From assembly GCF_042453785.1 (NCBI RefSeq), contig NC_091665.1:31459001-31523000 (forward strand): a stretch of 64,000 nt of DNA, written 5' to 3'. Each line of letters begins with the position of its first letter. Position 1 is the stretch's first letter. Below are positions 15,030-26,938 of the stretch, piece by piece. The notes beneath the pieces were generated by a model. The model saw only the letters and a list, made by a program, of their open reading frames with translations, did not search any database and was not told the DNA's origin. Made by a program: the position numbers and the translations under genes. Source of the stretch: Malus domestica. Taxonomy: Eukaryota; Streptophyta; Magnoliopsida; Rosales; Rosaceae.

Positions 15030-18000
15030 ATGGAGGAAGACGAAGATGCAATTTTGCTCAACAGTTTGAAAGGGGCGACGGCGGCGAATCCCGAGGATAT
15101 CGAGAGGGACATTCTATCAGGGGTATGTGGAATTGATTGAATTTCGATGTTTTAATCTTGATTACCTATTGCACTGCACGTAGATGATCGGATGTTTCGA
15201 AATTGTGTTTTTTTAGCTCCGAAGAGATGGGGAGAGTGATGGAATAGTTAATTGGATGTTCGGATTTACATTAGGTTGTGTTGAACTGCAGGTACATAAC
15301 AATGGCAATGGTAGTAATGTTAGTGAAGTTGGAGGGAGTAATGAGGAGGAGGAACGCCTTGAGAAATCCGAAAGTATTGATCCATCGGTTGCCAGTGGGG
15401 TCAAATTGTATAGCAAATTGAGGGCAGTCGAGTTTGAAATTGATGCCGTTGAGTCCACTGTTGAACCAGAACAAACGCGGAGTGAAGAGGGTGATCGTGA
15501 TGGTGGTGATGGTGCAGAGGCGGGAAATAAGGCAGATAACCTCCAGCATGCCCTGGCTACTGACCGGTTAAGAAGTCTAAAGAAAACAAAGGCGCAACTT
15601 GAGAAGGAGCTTTCGGATTTAGGCAAGGGAAGACCGTCCAAGGGTATTGCGCGTGACAAAGTCTTATTGGATATTGTCAAGGACAAGCCTGCACCCAAGA
15701 GGAAGTCGAAACAAGTTCAGATATCCGGAAAAAAGCTAGAGAAAAGGATCAAAACGGTCTCATTTGATGAGGATGATGACTTTGATGCTGTGTTGGATGC
15801 AGCATCTGCAGGCTTTGTTGAAACGGTGAGTTGGCACCCTTGAACTGAACATGCTTCTTTAATATTTCTCAGCTTGTGTTGCTTTGTAAGATTTTTAATG
15901 TGTGGTGATTAACCACTACGAGGATAACTAAGTTGATGTTTTGATATGCTAGGAAAGGGATGAATTAGTTAGGAAAGGAATTTTAACTCCTTTCCATAAG
16001 CTAAAGGGCTTTGAACGCGGCCTTCAAGAACAAGGGCCATCTCGGGGGCGTAATATTCCTGCAGAAGGAGGCAGGAGTGATGATTTTGTTTCAGCCAGTG
16101 TTGCTAGAGCAGTGCAGTCACTTTCAGATGCTGCTCAAGCTCGCCCAGCTACCAAGTTGCTTGATCCAGAAGCTCTACCAAAGCTTGATCCACCCACTCA
16201 TCCTTTTAAGAGGCTAAGGAAACCGCTTAAAATTCCTCAATCCCTAGAAAATGGTACACAGAGGAATAAAAGTTCAGGAAAGAAAAGGAAGCGTCCTTTG
16301 CCTGACAAAAGATGGAGAAAGCGCATTTCTCTTGAGGAAAATAATTTGCATGAAAGTGGTATGTTCAATGTTGTCATTGCTTATGGTGGTGTTAGGTAGA
16401 TGCATGGTACAGTTAAATGTTTTCTCCTTGCTTGACTATAGAAATCTGCAAAGTAGTGAGACGTATTATTTTTCTTGCAGAAAACACTCCCAGCTGTGAA
16501 GAAGAAAACCAAGATGATGTTGGAGATGTAGATGATGATGAGTATCCGCATGTGACCCTAGAAGGGGGGCTGAAAATTCCGGAGTACATTTTTAAACAAC
16601 TCTTTGACTATCAAAAGGTAGGGGTCCAGTGGCTATGGGAACTGCATTGCCAAAGGGCGGGCGGAATTATTGGAGATGAGATGGGTCTTGGTAAAACCAT
16701 CCAGGTTCTGTCTTTCCTCGGTGCATTGCATTTCAGTCATATGTATAAACCAAGCATTATTGTCTGCCCAGTTACTCTTTTGCGCCAATGGAAAAGGGAG
16801 GCTAAAAAATGGTACCCGAGCTTTCATGTGGAGTTACTTCATGATTCAGCTCGGGAGCCTGCTATTAAAAAAAAAGGATCAAAGTCTGATGAAAGTGATT
16901 CTGATAGTGAAGGTTCATCGGACAGTGATTATGAGAGACCAGAATCATCTAAAAGCACCAAAAAATGGGATTCCTTGATCAACCGTGTTTTGAGGTCGGA
17001 ATCTGGGTTGCTAATTACAACTTATGAGCAACTCCGTATTGTAGGGGAAAGTTTGCTCGACGTTGATTGGGGTTATGCAGTTCTGGATGAAGGACACCGA
17101 ATCAGGAACCCAAATGCAGAAGTTACTCTAGTTTGTAAGCAGTTACAAACAGTACATCGTATTATAATGACAGGTGCACCAATTCAGAACAAGCTGACTG
17201 AACTGTGGTCCTTGTTTGATTTTGTTTTCCCTGGAAAGTTGGGGGTGTTGCCCATATTTGAGGCTGAGTTTGCAGTTCCCATATCTGTTGGTGGCTATGC
17301 GAATGCTTCACCATTACAAGTATCCACTGCATACAGGTTTGCATTAATATCTTGTAAATACGAAAGGACCCAGCTTATATTTAAATTCTCAGGCCTGGAT
17401 GAATGCTTATACTTGTACGTCAAGACTTGTACAGAGTACTTATGTGTTAATTTGTATACCTTTGAATATTAGAAATTCCTTAACTATCTCAGTTTAAGTT
17501 GTTTAGTGGTTGATTAGGTTCACCTTTGCGGAAAAGTAAAATAAAATATTCATGAAAATTCTCGTAATTCCAGTCTAAGCTTTTTCATTGGGCAGGTGTG
17601 CTGTGGTTTTGCGAGACTTGATCATGCCGTATCTCCTCCGGCGCATGAAGGCTGATGTGGATGCGCAGCTGACTAAGAAGACTGAACATGTCATCTTTTG
17701 CAGCCTCACTGATGAGCAAAGATCTGCATATAGAGCATTTCTTGCTAGTTCTGAGGTGGAACAGATTATGGATGGTAATAGGAATTCGCTTTATGGAATT
17801 GATGTCATGCGCAAGATCTGCAACCACCCTGATCTGCTTGAGAGGGAACACTGCGGCCAGAATCCAGATTATGGGAATCTAGAACGCAGTGGGAAATTAA
17901 AAGTTGTTTCACAAGTGCTTAAAGTTTGGAAGGATCAAGGGCATCGTGTTCTTCTTTTTACACAAACTCAGCAAATGCTTGACATTATTGAAAGTTATCT

Positions 18001-19747
18001 GGTTTCTGATGGTTATAGTTACCGGAGGATGGATGGTCTTACTCCCATCAAACAGAGGATGGCCTTAATAGATGAATTTAACAACTCAAGTGATGTGTTT
18101 GTTTTCATTTTAACAACTAAAGTGGGTGGTTTAGGAACAAATCTGACAGGTGCAAACAGGGTGATCATCTTTGATCCCGACTGGAACCCTTCAACTGACA
18201 TGCAGGTATATTGTGGATTTACTATTCTTTTAATTTTCAATTTGATGCAGATGTTTGAACTTGGAAACTAATCTTCTCTCCTTGAAAAGTTTACCATAGA
18301 ATCATAGATATGCCCCCTTTGCGAAATCATGAACATTTAGGAGGACGGATCCTTCTAGGATATTTCTGATCGAAATAGTGCCTACAGGATTTAACAGTTG
18401 ATATTTTTTTAAACCTTGTAATTTGGGTGCTTTCAACAGGCAAGAGAGCGGGCTTGGCGTATTGGTCAAAAGCGGGATGTAACCATATATAGATTGATAA
18501 CCCGTGGAACCATAGAGGAGAAGGTATATCATAGACAAATTTACAAGCATTTCCTGACCAATAAGATATTGAAGAACCCACAACAGAGAAGGTTCTTTAA
18601 AGCTAGAGACATGAAGGATCTTTTCACTCTGAGTGATGACAGAGAGAATGGGTCTACCGAAACAGCTCATCTGTTCGGTCAATTATCTGAAGATGCCAAC
18701 GTCATTGGTGTGCAGAATGAACCCGATACGCAATATTCTCAGAGAGGTTCTGTACAGTCTACCAATGGTGTTGTGGCTGACAATGCAAATAACTCAGAGG
18801 CTGGACCATCCAGGAGGAATGGGAAAGAAAAGGCTGACCAGAGTGACGGTGAAGTAGATGAAGAGACAAATATTTTGAGGTGCCTTTTTGACGCCCAAGG
18901 GATACATGTAAGTTACTTCACTTTGTTTACTGCGTACACATTTTTTTTAATTGATATTACAGCTGTGGAACTTAAGTTGAAATAAACTTGTAATTACTTC
19001 TGTCTTGAATAATCAAGAAATTGTTCGGTTTCTTCTGTAATTTATGTTCCCGTTGTTATTTTTAAAATGCTGTTCCAATTTTGACTGCAGAGTGCTATGA
19101 ACCATGATGTAATCATGAATGCCCATGATGAAGAGAAGATGAAGCTTGACGAGCAAGCTTCCCGAGTTGCACAAAGAGCAGCAGAAGCGTTGCGCCAGTC
19201 ACGGATGCTTCGAAGCCGTGATGGCGTGTCTGTCCCCACATGGACTGGGAAATCAGGAATGGCAGGTGCACCATCAGCTGTCCGTGGGAAATTCGGGTCT
19301 ACTCTGAACTCCCAGTTGGTCAAGAATACCAAACGGTCAGATGAAGGCCCCAGCAACGGCACAAACGGTTTCGTGGCTGGGGCTCCTGCTGGGAAGGCAT
19401 TATCTTCTGCTGAATTACTGGCAAAAATTAGAGGAAACCAAGAAAGAGCTGTGGAAGCAGGAATTGAGCATCAGTTTAACCGAGCAAAATCCTTTGATGT
19501 TGGACCTTCTAGGACCGGCCACAACTTAGGCGGAGTGCAACCCGAAGTAGTGATTCGTCAGATCTGTACATTCATCCAACAAAGAGGCGGAAGTACGGAT
19601 TCTTCAAGCATAGTGCAGCATTTTAAGGACAGAATACCATCAAGGGATCTTCCCTTGTTTAAGAATCTTTTGAAGGAAATAGCCAAACTGGAGAAAAACC
19701 AAAACGGAGCAGTTTGGGTTCTAAAGCCAGAGTTTGATCGTCAGTAA
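15030..19747 (+). CDS. CSB/ERCC6-type SWI2/SNF2 ATPase (CHR8)
   Basis: Seven coding segments: 15030-15122, 15292-15825, 15953-16358, 16481-17336, 17596-18205, 18440-18907, 19091-19747, total 3624 nt (1207 aa), all GT-AG and in frame. The acidic and basic N-terminal part ends before the ATPase. Lobe 1 has GDEMGLGKT (409-417) and the DEAH-box variant DEGH (547-550); lobe 2 shows [13 protein letters not shown] and [14 protein letters not shown] at the start of exon 6 (from 834). The C-terminal 65 residues ([20 protein letters not shown] onwards) look like a winged-helix fold. Human CSB remodels stalled RNA polymerase II and starts transcription-coupled repair; Arabidopsis CHR8 is its homologue of nearly equal length. 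An acidic insert (residues about 470-500) sits between helicase motifs. It appears intact. The start is the first ATG of a leader with no upstream in-frame ATG after the inferred intron. Confidence 0.96.
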
Positions 19748-19963
19748 TCTCAACCATCGGGTCATCGCTCGAGTGTGCCGATTAATTTCATCCATTACCA
19801 TTGTTAATATCTTCTGTAGGGCAAAGATGACCAGAAATTTCATAGTTTCTTTTTCCTGGTACGTTCTTCTGGCACCATTTTGAACAAAACCACACTGATT
19901 AGATACATGTTCTCTATACAGTAATTTGTAGAGTTCGGATAATTTACTTGTTCCATTTAACAG

Positions 19964-20052
19964 CGTTGCCCGGAAGGATATATAAGTTAGGTCAACTGGC
20001 CAGGACTTGAGTTCGAATCCTTCTTTCCGTAAATTAGAATAATTTAGAAGGT
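19964..20052 (+). mobile_element. tRNA-derived SINE fragment
   Basis: Carries an A-box-like TAGGTCAACTGG and a B-box GAGTTCGAATCC with spacing like a tRNA promoter, followed by TTCTTTCCGTAAATTAGA. A similar box and tail occur near 22150-22200. It is too diverged to be a functional tRNA gene. Confidence 0.45.
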
Positions 20053-20057
20053 TTTTC

Positions 20058-20367
20058 TAGCCAAAACGGTCCCTAAAATTGGCATAATTCTTCACTTTGG
20101 TCCCAGAGGATTTAATATTGATATAAATGGTCCTAAGGTTATCCACCGTCAATCATTTTGATCATTCTTTGAAAAATTTCTATTAAATTGAGGGTATTTT
20201 TGTCAACCATTCTACTTGAACTGATGGTTTCTTCAATTGAACTGATATTTTTCACAGATAGACCAAAATGGTCGATGTTGGACAATCTTAGTGATTACTT
20301 GTATCGATTTTAAATCTCAGGGACCAAAGTGAGTCAATTATGACAATCATAGGGATCATTTTTGCTA
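20058..20367. mobile_element. non-autonomous element with about 45 bp inverted repeats
   Basis: Left end TAGCCAAAACGGTCCCTAAA and right end, read in reverse complement, TAGCAAAAATGATCCCTATG; both continue into the shared phrase CACTTTGGTCCC. The interior has no coding capacity. No target duplication could be fixed, so the superfamily is open. Confidence 0.6.
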
Positions 20368-20380
20368 AAATGCTAGTTTA

Positions 20381-20799
20381 GAGCATCTTCAAAGGAGATG
20401 TCGAATTTTGAACATAAAATTTAAATTTGACAGCCTAGATAGTATTTTGACATCTTTTAAAGTTTTATTATCCCCCGATATGTTAAATTAAATTATTATT
20501 TTATTATATTATAAAATAAATGATTAAATTAATAAAAGGTACTTAATAAAAGGTTTTTAACAAGAGATGACCGTTCACTTACCTTGATTGAACAAAACGT
20601 AAACGGATCAACAACATTAATTGCAATGATAATTAAATCAATAAAAAAATTAATAAAAAAAATTAATAATTAATTTTGAAGCTGCTGTCAGATTTGACAA
20701 CAATTCATGTTATCGTCACATAAGATTTGACATTTCGGTTTTTTTTTTTTACTGGTTAGAGTGTATGTGAACATTTTGACATCGCATTTGGGGATGCTC
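20381..20799. mobile_element. PIF/Harbinger-like (Tourist) MITE
   Basis: Ends GAGCATCTTCAAAGGAGATGTC and, in reverse complement, GAGCATCCCCAAATGCGATGTC; flanked by TTA at 20378-20380 and 20800-20802. The 419 bp AT-rich interior is non-coding. It directly follows the element at 20058-20367. Confidence 0.75.
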
Positions 20800-21498
20800 T
20801 TAGAATATTGTGTTGTGAAAAGGACAGTGTTGGCCTGAAAGAGCCATGAAGAATCTATATGGACTTTAATTCTGGAAGTAACCTGCAAGGCACTCAGATA
20901 ATTTTTCTTGCTTTGATATCCCGCAACACTAGCGGAAAGGAGGCCACAATAAAAAGCACTTAATAAAGTAGAGAATAAAGACAATTACTTGGGCTTTTGG
21001 CAAGATATATTTCAACGAAAACGACAGGGGAGTGATTTTCACGCTTCCGTTCTCTCCTTCCGCACTCCTCCCCTTGGTTAATGGGCTAGACAGCGCTGTT
21101 ATTGCAAAATTAATGAACGGAAAACGACGAACCAACTTATTTTAGTACGACAGAATGTCAAATTGCAATGCCGCAAGTATTAACATCCAACCAAGAACAA
21201 ACCAAAGAGAAAATATAGCAAATGAAATTGACAAGGCACACATTTCTGTATTCTATAGAGGCAAAAACATTAAACTGTAAGTTGACAAAGTGCCGGCACA
21301 AAGAACAAAAGAAGCTCGAAAATATATTGCCCGGAAACATTATTTTCCACGTATGGATGTATTTGGTACCTTGTGCTTTCTTTCTTTTCTCACATATTCC
21401 TTCCTCTCACTTTTTTTCCCTTAAAAGTACAAAAAAAAAATAAAAAAATAAAAAAAAAAATCGAAGACATCGATCATAATTAACGGATGCTCACACAA

Positions 21499-23252
21499 TC
21501 AGAAGGCTGCCCATCCTGCTGCACTTGTCTTTGCCGACCCTGATCCGGTCGCTGGAGGAAGATTCCTCTGGAAATATATCATCAGAAAACGCATCAGTAA
21601 TCGGAATTATGGAAACAGGGTTCTCCGAGAGGCAATGATAGGTAAAATGTCCATGAACCACTCATATTTGCACTGAAAGAGTAAGCAATTTTTTCCTTTA
21701 TATGGGTGAAAATTGTATATCGATCGACATTAAAACAAAGACGCATATTATTGCAGTAGAAAGCAGCTTAAACAAAAAGAAAAACAACAGCAACTGTGCA
21801 AGAAGTGAGCTGCTTGCGAAACACACATGACAATAACGAGCGGGCAGAAAATAACGTCGGCTAGCTGCTCATTCTCAGCTAGCCGTTCTAAGAGGACTCG
21901 GAACCAACTTTCCAGGTAAACCAGGAATTAAGGAAGTGTCAAAGGCCAGTATCAAATGAGTTAGGGACATTGATGACAAACAGGCGCCATAAGTCACTCA
22001 AGATATACTTCGATATTACCATTCGAACAACATGGATACGATCAAAAGTCAGTAATATGCATAGACAGCAGAGACCTGCTGCCTATCTACAAACAATCAA
22101 TGCTGAAGGTCTCCATACAATCAACACGGATACGATCAAAATAAAACATGCCCTCCTATGCACTCAAGTTCAAATCCCGCTTCCCGTAATTTAGATCAGA
22201 TTAGGATATTGCACGAATCATAAACACAAACGCTGAAAGTCTCCACGGAATTCCTAGCATTTTAGTTTTTTGATGGCAAATGCTATAGCTAATATGTTAA
22301 TATTTACCAAAACTCGGAGACATTGCAAATTCTACAAGATGAACAACAATCTCAGCTGAACAAGAATGCAATTCCATTCCATAAAAACAACGAGTAACAA
22401 TTGTATACCTCAGTCTGGGAAAGATCCGATAACGGGTCGGATCCACGTCTTGTGTTATCCGGCGACTTAACACTACCAGAGCTGATTCTAGCAGCAACAG
22501 GGTCATTGGGAGGTGGTGGCAGAGCCGGCCTAACTTTCCCGGACCCCGGTGGCGGAGCCAACCCCAAACCAATCGGTTTCGCCTTGGCCGCCCCGGATAG
22601 CCCGGCTGAGGACAACATCCCGACCCCACTCGTCGGCTTCGGCTTCGGCTTCACATTTATTCTTATCGTCTCACCTTCCTTCAGATCCCAAAAATTTACA
22701 TAAATAATGTTCACTAAAAGTATGAAATTAAAGTAAAAAATTTCAAAATTTTCTTACTTTCAATCTGTGATTGACGGCGGGATGAATATCGATGTGGCAG
22801 TCGTCGCTGGTTTCGCCGCCGTTGCTCTCCTTCTCGTGCTCCCTCTTCACGTACTTCTCGTGGTCCGAAAGCGCCACGTTGAAATCGAAAGCCTCGTTCC
22901 GCTCCGCGAATCCTAGTCCGATGAAGGCGTGCTTCCCGGTGCCGTCCTCGATCTTGAGCACGAAGTAGCGCGACGAGTCGAGCACGGTCTCGACGGAGGT
23001 CTCGCGCTGGCCCGGGTGGACGAAGCAGGCGGCGAACAGCTCGCTGGAGTTCGGATCCTCCAGCCGGATCTCGCACCGGTCCTTGCACGACACGACCCGG
23101 AGCCGACCCGACCAGATCTTATCGGACTGGAGCCACTCGCCGCACTTGTACCCGCCGGAAGTGCTCCGCGGCGGAATTTTGAAGACCGCGACCTCGCGGA
23201 CCACGAGAAGCGTGTGCTCGAATGCCTCCTCCTCCTCCTCCTCGAACGACAT
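21499..23252 (-). CDS. NECAP-like endocytic adaptor (PHear domain)
   Basis: Three coding segments on the minus strand: 23252-22758, 22678-22409, 21567-21499, total 834 nt (277 aa), in frame. Residues 1-165 form the PH-like PHear domain: an acidic EEEEEEAFEHTLLVVREVAVF start, then YKCGEWLQSDKIWSGRLRVV and FIGLGFAERNEAFDFNVALS, the signature of NECAP proteins. The middle is rich in Pro, Gly and Lys. The protein ends GWAAF; the WAAF tetrapeptide is a WXXF motif, which in animal NECAPs binds the AP-2 appendage in clathrin vesicles. Exon 1 is strikingly GC-rich next to AT-rich surroundings. Plant members have sometimes been labelled ABC proteins (NAP4/ABCI18), but no ATPase motif is present. The intron 1 acceptor (ATCTGAAG) is weak but keeps the frame and the family sequence. 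Confidence 0.93.
22130..22205 (+). mobile_element. SINE-like fragment in a NECAP intron
   Basis: Contains AAGTTCAAATCCCGCTTCCC, a B-box-like stretch, and GTAATTTAGAT, resembling the fragment at 19964-20052. It lies in the second NECAP intron. Nearby, the phrase GGATACGATCAAAA is present twice (about 22032 and 22128). Confidence 0.35.
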
Positions 23253-23674
23253 CGTTTCGGGATCGAATTGGGGGCAGAAAGCTTCGAGCTTTTCCGGATT
23301 CTGATCGCGCAATGCGGCTGATAGTTCGAGAAAATTACGAAATTTTGAATAATTTTTTAGGGAGTTGGGGAGTTGAATTTGACGTGAATTTGAAGAAATG
23401 GGAAAATGGTGGGGGGAAGGTTTCAAATGAGGGAGTTTGCGGAGACGTGGGTTCGAAGGTGAGACAGTTTGCTCGAAAGGTCAACTGGAATTTGTCCAAT
23501 CGAGGTGACGTGAAATTACCATCTTGCCCCTATACCCCACTCTCAATTTTGTAATTTTTTGTTGTTGTCTCGATTCGGACTTAAGACCTGCTAACATTTA
23601 GCTGATTCACAAAGCAAACAAGTTATATGGGATCATGAGATGCTGATCGACTTTGATGGCAATCGAATCAAATA

Positions 23675-24557
23675 GGAAAATTTGGAAATATAACCAAAAT
23701 TTAGACCCCATGTAGAATTATAATCAGTATTTTAATTTTATGATAATTATAACCAAAAGTTGATGGAAAAATACTAATATATCCTTAATGTTAGGGTTTC
23801 TCACAACAACCAAAACCCAACTTATAATATTGCAGATTTGAATATAGATGGAGATTTAAACTACCTTCAGATGTCTATGATCTTTAACTACACCTTTAGA
23901 TATCTGCAACCTTTAAACCATAATTAAAACATGAATTAAAACAGCTTCCATGGAAAACGTAAAATATCAAAGAACTTGGAAGATATATAGAGAAAACCAT
24001 TGATTTTGTGAGAAGGGGAGCTTTGAAAGCGTAGCCTTTCTGGAAAATGAGTAAAACATAAATTAAGACCAAATAAATATATTACAGAAAATCCTCCAGA
24101 GGCCAATGTGAAGTAAAACATTTTTTTCGAGCGTAACTCTCAATGTGATGAGGAGGGCAATCGTCCTCCACCCGTAGTCCTTGCCTTCCTACTACTTATG
24201 GAGTCAAATTTTGTTTGGCCACCAAAATCTCTAATTCTTGCAAAGGCATAGAAAGGATATGGCAAAAATGTTTGCTGGTTTTGCTTTTTGATTCATGCTT
24301 TCATTGTGCAGAAATCCGGAAGGTTGCAGGAAGTAGTTCAAAAGTTGCAGAGAATAATGAAAATAAAAAAGCGATATAGATTAATTCCTCATAATAAGGT
24401 TATTTAAAGGTTGTGTTTTGGTTGTTGTGAGAAACCCTAATATTTAGGGTATATTAGTACTTTTACGTCAAATTTTGATTATAATTATAATAAAATTAAA
24501 ACAGTGATTATAACTCTATATTTAGTCTAAAATTTAGTTATTTTTCCAAATTTCCCC
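23675..24557. mobile_element. non-autonomous Mutator-like element, about 165 bp inverted repeats
   Basis: Left end GGAAAATTTGGAAATATAAC and right end, in reverse complement, GGGGAAATTTGGAAAAATAA can be aligned for about 165 bp, including an identical GGGTTTCTCACAACAACCAA. The exact 9 bp repeat AATCAAATA flanks it (23666-23674 and 24558-24566). The 550 bp interior has no recognisable transposase; whether it carries a captured host fragment is open. Confidence 0.8.
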
Positions 24558-25435
24558 AATCAAATACCTAATAACCCAAAACTGTTGCACAAAACCAACA
24601 AGTTACGAGAAATCCACCTATCGATAATTTCATTTTTCATCTATTGGGCAGGGCTCATTGTTTTGCAAAAATTAATGGCAAGGTCTTGTTTTGTTTACGT
24701 GAGCCGGATTTAACTATGAACATATCCGAATTAAAAAAATATGCCCTTATCTGTGACCTACTTAATAGCAACTCCACTCGGTGTTTTTCCAAAGCAAAAG
24801 GCCAAAGTTGCCCCCTTAGGCCAAATCCACGCCAATCAGTCAAAACTTTCGTACAACTGCTGGGCATATCTTTTGATAATGGATTTAATAAAACTATAAA
24901 ATATTTTAAAGGAATAAGATATTCTTTTCACTTGAGAATGTGATATACGTGGTTCAATTTTTTTAGACACGGTCTATATTTCTGTAAAAATATCAGAAAA
25001 ATCAAAGAGATATGGAAAGAACAGGTGAAATTTATATTGGAGAAACTCTTAATTTTCAGCAAAAATCAACCAAATTCGTCAATATATTATGCATACCGGT
25101 TAAATATTAGAGAAAATCTTATATTTCGTTTGACATGACCTAACATTTCATTAAAATTTTCAAATTTTTGAGCAAATTTTCACATTTTCATCAAATGCAA
25201 CCAATATCGACATATCTATTTTATTTTCACAATTTGCATATCAATATTTCTACAGATAATAATATTTTAAACATTGTATTTGACTTATACGAATGACGAG
25301 TTTGATGCCTAATTATAAGTGTCCAACCTCTAAAAAAACTCTTCCAGCACGTGCAATTTCTTCCAATTGCACGATAACTTTTTTAGAGTATAAAAAACAA
25401 TTCCATAAAATATGGCTCTTAGCCTCGTACGATTA

Positions 25436-25610
25436 AATTGGGCCTATTGGGCTTCAGATTTAAAGAATTTTCAATTAAAGCAAACTGGATTAAGTTCGGG
25501 CTTTATGTTCTGGGTCAGGAGTTTGGGTTTCGTTTAGGGGCAATTTCGGAAACTAATCCAGCATATATCTCCACAAAATCTCAAGTCTTCACTGACCTTA
25601 AACCCTAGCG
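25436..25610 (+). promoter_or_regulatory. NOP10 promoter with site II elements and telo-box
   Basis: TGGGCC (25439-25444) and TGGGCT (25448-25453) are paired site II motifs, and AAACCCTA (25600-25607) is a telo-box. In plants this pair is typical of ribosomal protein and ribosome-biogenesis genes, matching the gene product downstream. The motifs are seen directly; their activity is inferred. Confidence 0.65.
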
Positions 25611-25927
25611 CGAACACCAAGCACTTTCTCCTCGGCCTACTTTTTGGAGCTCTCAGGTACGAATTTGAGAACAAATTCTGATATTTTTTGCTTAACTTTC
25701 ATATTTTCTACCTCCAAGTTCAAGATTCCTAAGCAATTTTTTGATAAAATTCGAAAATTTTTAGCAGCAAAATAAAAAATTGAGAATTTCACAAGGGTTT
25801 TTCCTTTTTACTGATTGGAGGTAAGGGATTGATTTCAATTGGGGTTTTTTTTTGCAAGAATTTTCTGCTGGGGTTTTATGGAGAATTGCTTTTAATTTTC
25901 AGCAGGTTGAAGAAAAAAGCAGGCACC

Positions 25928-26938
25928 ATGTATCTTCAGTACTACATAAACGAGAACGGCAACAAAGTGTACACTACCAAGGTATGTGATGATGATCAAT
26001 GTTTTAGGTCGTTGTTAGAACACGTAGTGACTTGCTGGTTTTTCGGTTTTTGATGTACTCATTGAACTTTTCATTTGCTTTTGTGAATGCAGAAGGAATC
26101 ACCACTTGGGGAAGCTACACAATCTGCCCATCCAGGTAAAGATGTTTCCTTCTTTTCTTTTTTCGACCTGGTTTTGCTCTTTGATGCTTTGTTAGTTGTC
26201 TGAGTGGGTTTTTGCATTGATTGTTATGTTGTGGCTTGTGAGGATATCGTACCCTGTTGTTTTCGCGTTCTTGCATAATGATTTTAGGCTTAACTTGTCT
26301 ATATAGGATTTGTTTGGGATCTTCATTGTTTGTTGTTGGTCTGATGGTACGAGACGGAATCAAAAGTAGTCCTAAGTTCCTGTCTGGTCATTTTCGTCGA
26401 ATCTTTGGATGTTTCTAGATGCATGAGGCTGTAATCTTCCTCGGGTTTTTTTTTTCCTACCGGTGCTGTTGTAAATGCAAAGCTATAAGATAGATTGCTG
26501 CAACTTACATGTTTGTTTTGAAATTATCAACGTCATGCTCTGAATGGTTGTGTTTTGTGTGTTGTGTGTCCGCTCCCGAAATGGAAACTCATTCTGAAAT
26601 GGATTGTGTTGCTGATGATTTGGTTTACAATTGGTCATCAAACTTTTGAGATTGGGGGACGAGGTTGTGCCACAATACGGCGTTTTCTGATTTTCGTTGG
26701 ATGAATTGTAATCCTTGAGTCGTTTTCTAGTACTGAGTTCTGTGATGATCTGTTGTTTGTTACTCTACTTAATGTTCCGTAGAAAAAGGTTCCTGGTTCT
26801 TTTCGTTACTAATATGTTTCTTTCCCGTGTTCAACCGCAGCCCGCTTCTCCCCAGATGACAAATTTTCGAGGCAAAGATATCTTCTGAAGAAGCGCTTTG
26901 GATTGTTGCCAACCCAGCAGTCACCTCTAAAGCATTGA
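25928..26938 (+). CDS. H/ACA snoRNP protein NOP10
   Basis: Three coding segments: 25928-25981, 26093-26135, 26841-26938, giving 195 nt (64 aa), exactly the usual NOP10 length. The start [18 protein letters not shown] and the central [16 protein letters not shown] are conserved across eukaryotes. NOP10 binds dyskerin/NAP57, NHP2 and GAR1 in nucleolar H/ACA particles that guide rRNA pseudouridylation. The archaeal zinc-binding cysteines are absent, as in other eukaryotic forms. Intron 2 is long (705 bp) for so small a gene. The promoter carries ribosome-biogenesis motifs. Single-exon ORF calling would miss this gene because its exons are tiny. Confidence 0.96.

Larger units (their letters stand above)
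19748..21498. other. intergenic region between CHR8 and NECAP 3' ends
   Basis: Convergent gene ends. It contains a SINE-like fragment (19964-20052), an inverted-repeat element (20058-20367), a PIF/Harbinger-like MITE (20381-20799) and the probable 3' UTR of the NECAP-like gene. No gene is supported in 20800-21498. Confidence 0.6.
23253..25927. other. divergent region between NECAP and NOP10
   Basis: Holds the NECAP promoter side, an 883 bp non-autonomous transposon (23675-24557), a repeat-poor AT-rich stretch with no gene (24560-25430), and the NOP10 promoter and leader. A NOP10 leader intron probably runs from GTACGAATTT at about 25658 to a TTTTCAG acceptor near 25902. Confidence 0.6.

Noticed and set aside
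15213-15698. 161-codon minus-strand open frame
   Set aside because: It is the antisense shadow of CHR8 exon 2, which has clear family sequence and in-frame junctions.
17337-17472. Extension of CHR8 past TACAG into [11 protein letters not shown] and beyond
   Set aside because: This is intron 4 read-through. Splicing at 17336/17596 restores [19 protein letters not shown] in frame.
22929-23321. 130-codon plus-strand open frame
   Set aside because: It is antisense to the GC-rich first exon of the NECAP-like gene; high GC leaves several frames open by chance.
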